Below, one piece after another: positions 60,535 to 64,000 of a stretch of DNA of 64,000 nucleotides. Each line of letters starts with the position of its first letter. The stretch's first letter is position 1. The position numbers and the translations under genes are program-made. The notes beneath the pieces are model-generated. The model saw only the letters and a program-made list of their open reading frames with translations. It was not told where the DNA came from and searched no databases. This DNA comes from Combretum micranthum (Eukaryota; Streptophyta; Magnoliopsida; Myrtales; Combretaceae), in assembly GCA_024138025.1 (NCBI GenBank), contig JAMXBD010002827.1, forward strand, positions 1 through 64,000, in the 5' to 3' direction.

Positions 60535-62349
60535 ATGTCTCGGCCAGAGAGGCAGATCCTGACAAGTTAGTATATAGCAATCTTTTTCTTTTTTTTTTTT
60601 AATGTATATCAATTGGGATTTATTGTTTGCTGAATTTTCTCGTATGTTGTCGTAGTTCAAAACCTAGTTAATTATTAACCTTTGCATTGGTTAGATGGCG
60701 GTGGTAGTTGATCATCATACTCTTTGTTATTTTAGCCACCGATATACAAATGGTGGGAATAATGCAAACTATTCTCATAAAAAAATTTTCTAGATAAAGT
60801 ATTTATACATTATTAATCAATCCACATAACATGTTTGTACTATTGAAATCTTTCTTGATAAAGTATGATCTTTTGTGTCCATGTGCTAGAGTTGCAAAGT
60901 CTAAGTGCATTGTTGGAAATCTTACCCATGATATTTGGACAAATCACATGAAAATGAATAATTTGTTAAAAATTTATCCACATGTGGAAATTTTATTAAT
61001 ACTTGTATATTGTTAATCAATTCATATAATGTGCCAGTATTATCGAAACCTTTCTCTAGTTATTGTGGTCTTGGATTAACTATGATCATTATCTCTACGT
61101 TTTCACGAAAATTTTTGGTATTGAATAGTTTTAGATTTAATTCTTCCACTTTTTTTTTTCAATTTATAAATGGTTTTTTTCCTAATTTCTAATAGGTTAC
61201 ATTCCACAAGAAATTATTATTGAAATACTCTCTTGGGCAAGCGTGAAGACTTTGTTGCGCTTGAAATGTGTATGCAAGCTATGGAAATCCTTAATCTCCG
61301 ATGCTTCTTTTATTAGAAAGCACTTAGATCACACATTTTTAATGGATAACAATCATTCACGATACCATTTGCTATTTACCAATTCCAGAAGTAATCAAGT
61401 ACTCAACAAGAGTATTAAACTACTCTCTTTATCATTCCATTCATTATCGCATTCTGAAGATTTTATCTTTACTCCTAATCAAATCAGGCATGTTTTACCA
61501 TTGGACATGACCCGATTTAAAGTTATTGGACCTATGGGTTCATGCAATGGATTGGTGCTTTTGTCAAGCGATACTCCATTACCCGTGGATCCGTGTGATG
61601 AGTCAGTGCTTTTGTCAAGCTATACTCCATTCACACTCTTTTTATGGAATCCATCAATTCAAGAAACTAAGGAATTACCTCCTTTTGATCATTGTAAGCA
61701 TTGGGAAGGACATCACATATTTGGGTTTGGCTTTGATTCCTTTTCAAATGATTATAAGGTGGTTGTGATTTGCAATTGTTGCAACTGGTCAAATGAACAT
61801 GTATGGCCGCAAGTGTGGTTGTATTCTTTGATGGCTAATTCTTGGAGAAGGATTCAGGACTTCCCTTACAGAAGAATTGGATTAATGAAATATGATTGTA
61901 GGCTTGTTGGTAACGTTGTTTTTTGGCATAATCCGTGTAGACTTTTCTCTTTTGATTTTGTTAAGGAGACCTTCCGTGAACTTACACTACCCAAGGATAA
62001 AAAAACTTCTATTACATGGAAGGTTACGCATGGTGTGTCAACCAAAAATCTCTATTTGCTATACCGTTATGGTTCATATGTTGATATATGGAGAATGGAC
62101 GAGAATGGTGGAAAAGAATCCTGGTGTAAACAGTTCACTTTTGTACTCCCTAAAGAGATTAAATTTGAAGTGGACAATGTACAAGATTTTTTACACATAT
62201 CTCAAGATGAAGTTATGTTGGGTTACAAAAAGGGAATGATTGTTTATAACAAGCTAAATGGTACATACAGGGTTGCATTATCTCAAGAAGACTATTGGCA
62301 TGCAAGAGTATATCCATGCATGGAGAGCCTAGTTTCCCTGAAGAGTTGA
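60535..62349 (+). CDS. F-box protein with F-box-associated domain, intact
   Basis: Two exons: 60535-60565 (31 bp, MSRPERQILT plus one base) and 61196-62349. The intron has a GTTAGTATAT donor and a TTTCTAATAG acceptor; the phases join exactly. The product is 394 residues. The F-box is at about residues 11-50 (YIPQEIIIEILSWASVKTLL, RLKCVCKLWKSLISDASFI). A plant F-box-associated domain follows: MGSCNGLVLLSS, LFLWNPSIQETKELP, FGFGFDSFSNDYKVV, LYSLMANSWRRI, and VGNVVFWH with FSFDFVKETFRELTLP. Such proteins bind SKP1 through the F-box and use the second domain to select substrates for SCF ubiquitin ligases; some regulate immunity and flowering. The start is chosen because exon 1 is conserved in unit 1 and restores a complete F-box. 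Unlike its neighbour it has no internal stop, so selection may be acting, although expression is unknown. Confidence 0.88.
60566..61195 (+). other. Intron of the F-box gene
   Basis: 630 bp, AT-rich, GT...AG. It corresponds to the unit 1 intron, in which the first about 230 bp were amplified with exon 1 and the last about 120 bp duplicated. Short open stretches within it are non-coding. Confidence 0.8.
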
Positions 62350-64000
62350 GTATCTAAGAGTGGAAGCATTGCAGTTATTGGAATCTATTTGTTTGATAGA
62401 ATATGCTCACAGTTGCCTACAGGCATTTGTTCAGAGGTAAAAGAATTATTTTTTTTTCCTTTTTCATTTTCTATACATCTGATATTTCATGAAGTATGCA
62501 ATTTGAGAATATTAAAAGTTTTCTGTTTAAAACTTTTGAACAAGTATCTTATTCTGCTTTTGAATTTTATCACAAATCTTATTTTTCATTTAGTTGGAAG
62601 ACCATTCTGAGGTCTTCAATTACAACAATAAATCATATCTAGTTGGATTTACCAATTAGAGCTAGGAAATTACTAATAAGTCATCATTATGACACAATTA
62701 AATTCAAATGAATGACCTTTTCAAACACTGGATTGTAAAGGTAATTTTCCCTTTATTTTCCATTATGTTTTCTTGATTCCTTGGTTTTCTTTTCTTTTTT
62801 TACTTTACTCTTATATTGTCGCTTCGAAAACCACTCTACAAAACGTTGGAAGTACTATTTGTCTCACTGATAAGCATGTTTTGTTACTCCTTTAATGGCA
62901 GGTCAAATCGGGTTTCAGTCATCCAAGTCAGGAACTTTGCTTACTGCAGCTTGATATTCATAAATTCTATCTCCAGAACCAAGCTTTTCCTTACTTTGTT
63001 CGTTGATTGCTTCGTGTGATATATGCATATCAATTCCTTTTGCTAAGAAAGTACTCTCCTGTATTATTTTCTTATTTTATATTTTTAGTGTAATGTTCCA
63101 AAATTTAGGCAAACACACTTGTGTTTTCCAAATTGAAGAGTTACTTCTCAATTGCTGCTTGGGGAGATGATTATAATAACATATGTATTCTCATTTCTTT
63201 TTCATTTGATGATTTTCTTTACATGTTCAATTATGTAGATTTATAAACTAAGATTTTAAAACAAACAATGTAAACCAAGTGTCAAGATGGTGGAAAATTA
63301 AAAAAAAAAAAAAAAACACTAAGTGTCAAGATATGGTCATACTTAGGGTTGATTTATTTAAAATTTTACTTTTCTTTTTTTACCAAATTATTTAAAATTT
63401 GTTTGCTTACTCATTTTACTTCAAATATGCGCATATACATCTTCAATATTTTGTACCGAACAATTTCATCAATCTATCTATCTCTTAAGTTCAACCCATT
63501 TCAACATTTTATGAATCTTCGACGTTATAGTGTTTTTTTTATTATTTTTTCTTTTTCCTGTTCTAATAATTGGTCGTAATTTTCTTTTTTCAGTCATGAT
63601 TTTATAAGCGCGCACATCGTTAGTGTGTAATTCCACTATAATATACATTATGAAATTTATATATTATATTCAGGTGTACCTTTAAAGGCTTAGATTTTCT
63701 TAAACTTAATCTAATAATCTTTTTTGTGATGTTATCATAATCTTCAAGTAATAACGCTAAGAAATTTACAAAGGAAGGGTCAGGAAATGGGGGGAAAAAA
63801 TATTGCTGTAACATTCAATTACAAAAATACAATTCTCAAACAATTTTAAACTTAATTATTTTTGAACAAGCAAGTTTATTGACCCTGTGTAAGGATCCGG
63901 TACTTTTATATTTGAATAGGCAATAACAGTTCCTCAAACCACATAAACCTATAAGATTATATGTAAGGTTATCTGAAAGAATTGTTTGAGGAATTGTTTA
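62350..64000. other. 3' flank of F-box gene and end of unit 2
   Basis: Matches the region downstream of the unit 1 copy up to about 63480 (for example 62825-63060 with 53265-53460, containing AAGAGTTACTTCTC). A 19-base A run lies at 63300-63318. Beyond 63480 the sequence is AT-rich with no gene, and I see nothing further. Confidence 0.45.

Larger units (their letters stand above)
54099..63480 (+). repeat. F-box locus duplication, unit 2
   Basis: The second tandem copy of the locus described at 45450-54095. It contains the intact F-box gene, a hAT-like insertion (55010-56244) and an extra block of about 3.4 kb (about 56500-59950) absent from unit 1. It lacks the exon-1 array, the Mutator-like element and the MITE. 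Confidence 0.8.

Noticed and set aside
1..64000. A new multi-gene defence, metabolic or mobile system
   Set aside because: All recognisable genes belong to known plant families (DUF4220, TNL, F-box, PMD) or retroelements, and no cooperative cluster is visible.

Overview
The window is nuclear DNA from a dicot-type flowering plant. It is AT-rich and intron-bearing. It carries a TIR-NBS-LRR resistance-gene relic (a class absent from grasses), F-box genes, DUF4220/DUF594 membrane-protein genes, plant LTR retrotransposons and DNA transposons. The species cannot be named from this sequence. There is no bacterial, viral or organellar segment, no CRISPR array, and no tRNA or rRNA gene that I can support.

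Layout. 0-14 kb: mostly repeat-derived DNA. It holds a Mutator-like non-autonomous element with long terminal inverted repeats and a 10-bp target duplication (2023-3320), fragments of an old Ty3/gypsy LTR family (ending at 5008), an LTR-like promoter block (9.3-10.5 kb) and a solo LTR (12091-12629) inside a possible decayed gene. 14.4-22.7 kb: a minus-strand DUF4220/DUF594 cluster, with one near-complete but frame-broken copy (20699-22689) and remains of at least one more copy split over 14.4-19.6 kb. 23-32 kb: a second solo LTR of the same family (23273-23865), an old gypsy LTR (from 24063), and nested in it a structurally complete chromodomain-bearing Ty3/gypsy element of Reina type (26689-32062, TSD TAAAG) whose pol is broken. 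32.4-37.6 kb: a four-exon TIR-NBS-LRR gene on the minus strand, broken by frameshifts and a stop, with an expanded LRR array. 38.5-44.5 kb: a long degenerate Tekay/Del-like LTR and pol remnant, minus orientation.

45.4-63.5 kb is the most informative part: a tandem duplication of an F-box locus, about 9 kb per unit. Unit 2 (54.1-63.5 kb) carries an intact two-exon F-box gene (60535-62349). Unit 1 (45.4-54.1 kb) carries a dead copy. In unit 1 the 31-bp first exon with its flanks has been amplified into five tandem copies, and the 3' end of the intron with its splice acceptor has also been duplicated. Because the units are paralogous, they act as empty-site controls for later insertions: a PMD-carrying Mutator-like element (50638-53206, perfect 10-bp TSD) and a small MITE (53656-53967, TAA) in unit 1, and a hAT-like element (55010-56244, 8-bp TSD CCCAAAGT) plus a roughly 3.4-kb block in unit 2.

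Many coding regions are broken by single-base indels. These may be real pseudogenes, but the same pattern across unrelated genes, the two young LTRs and the tandem repeats also fits residual indel errors in a long-read assembly. No previously undescribed multi-gene system is evident. The strongest unusual structure is the first-exon amplification of the F-box gene.
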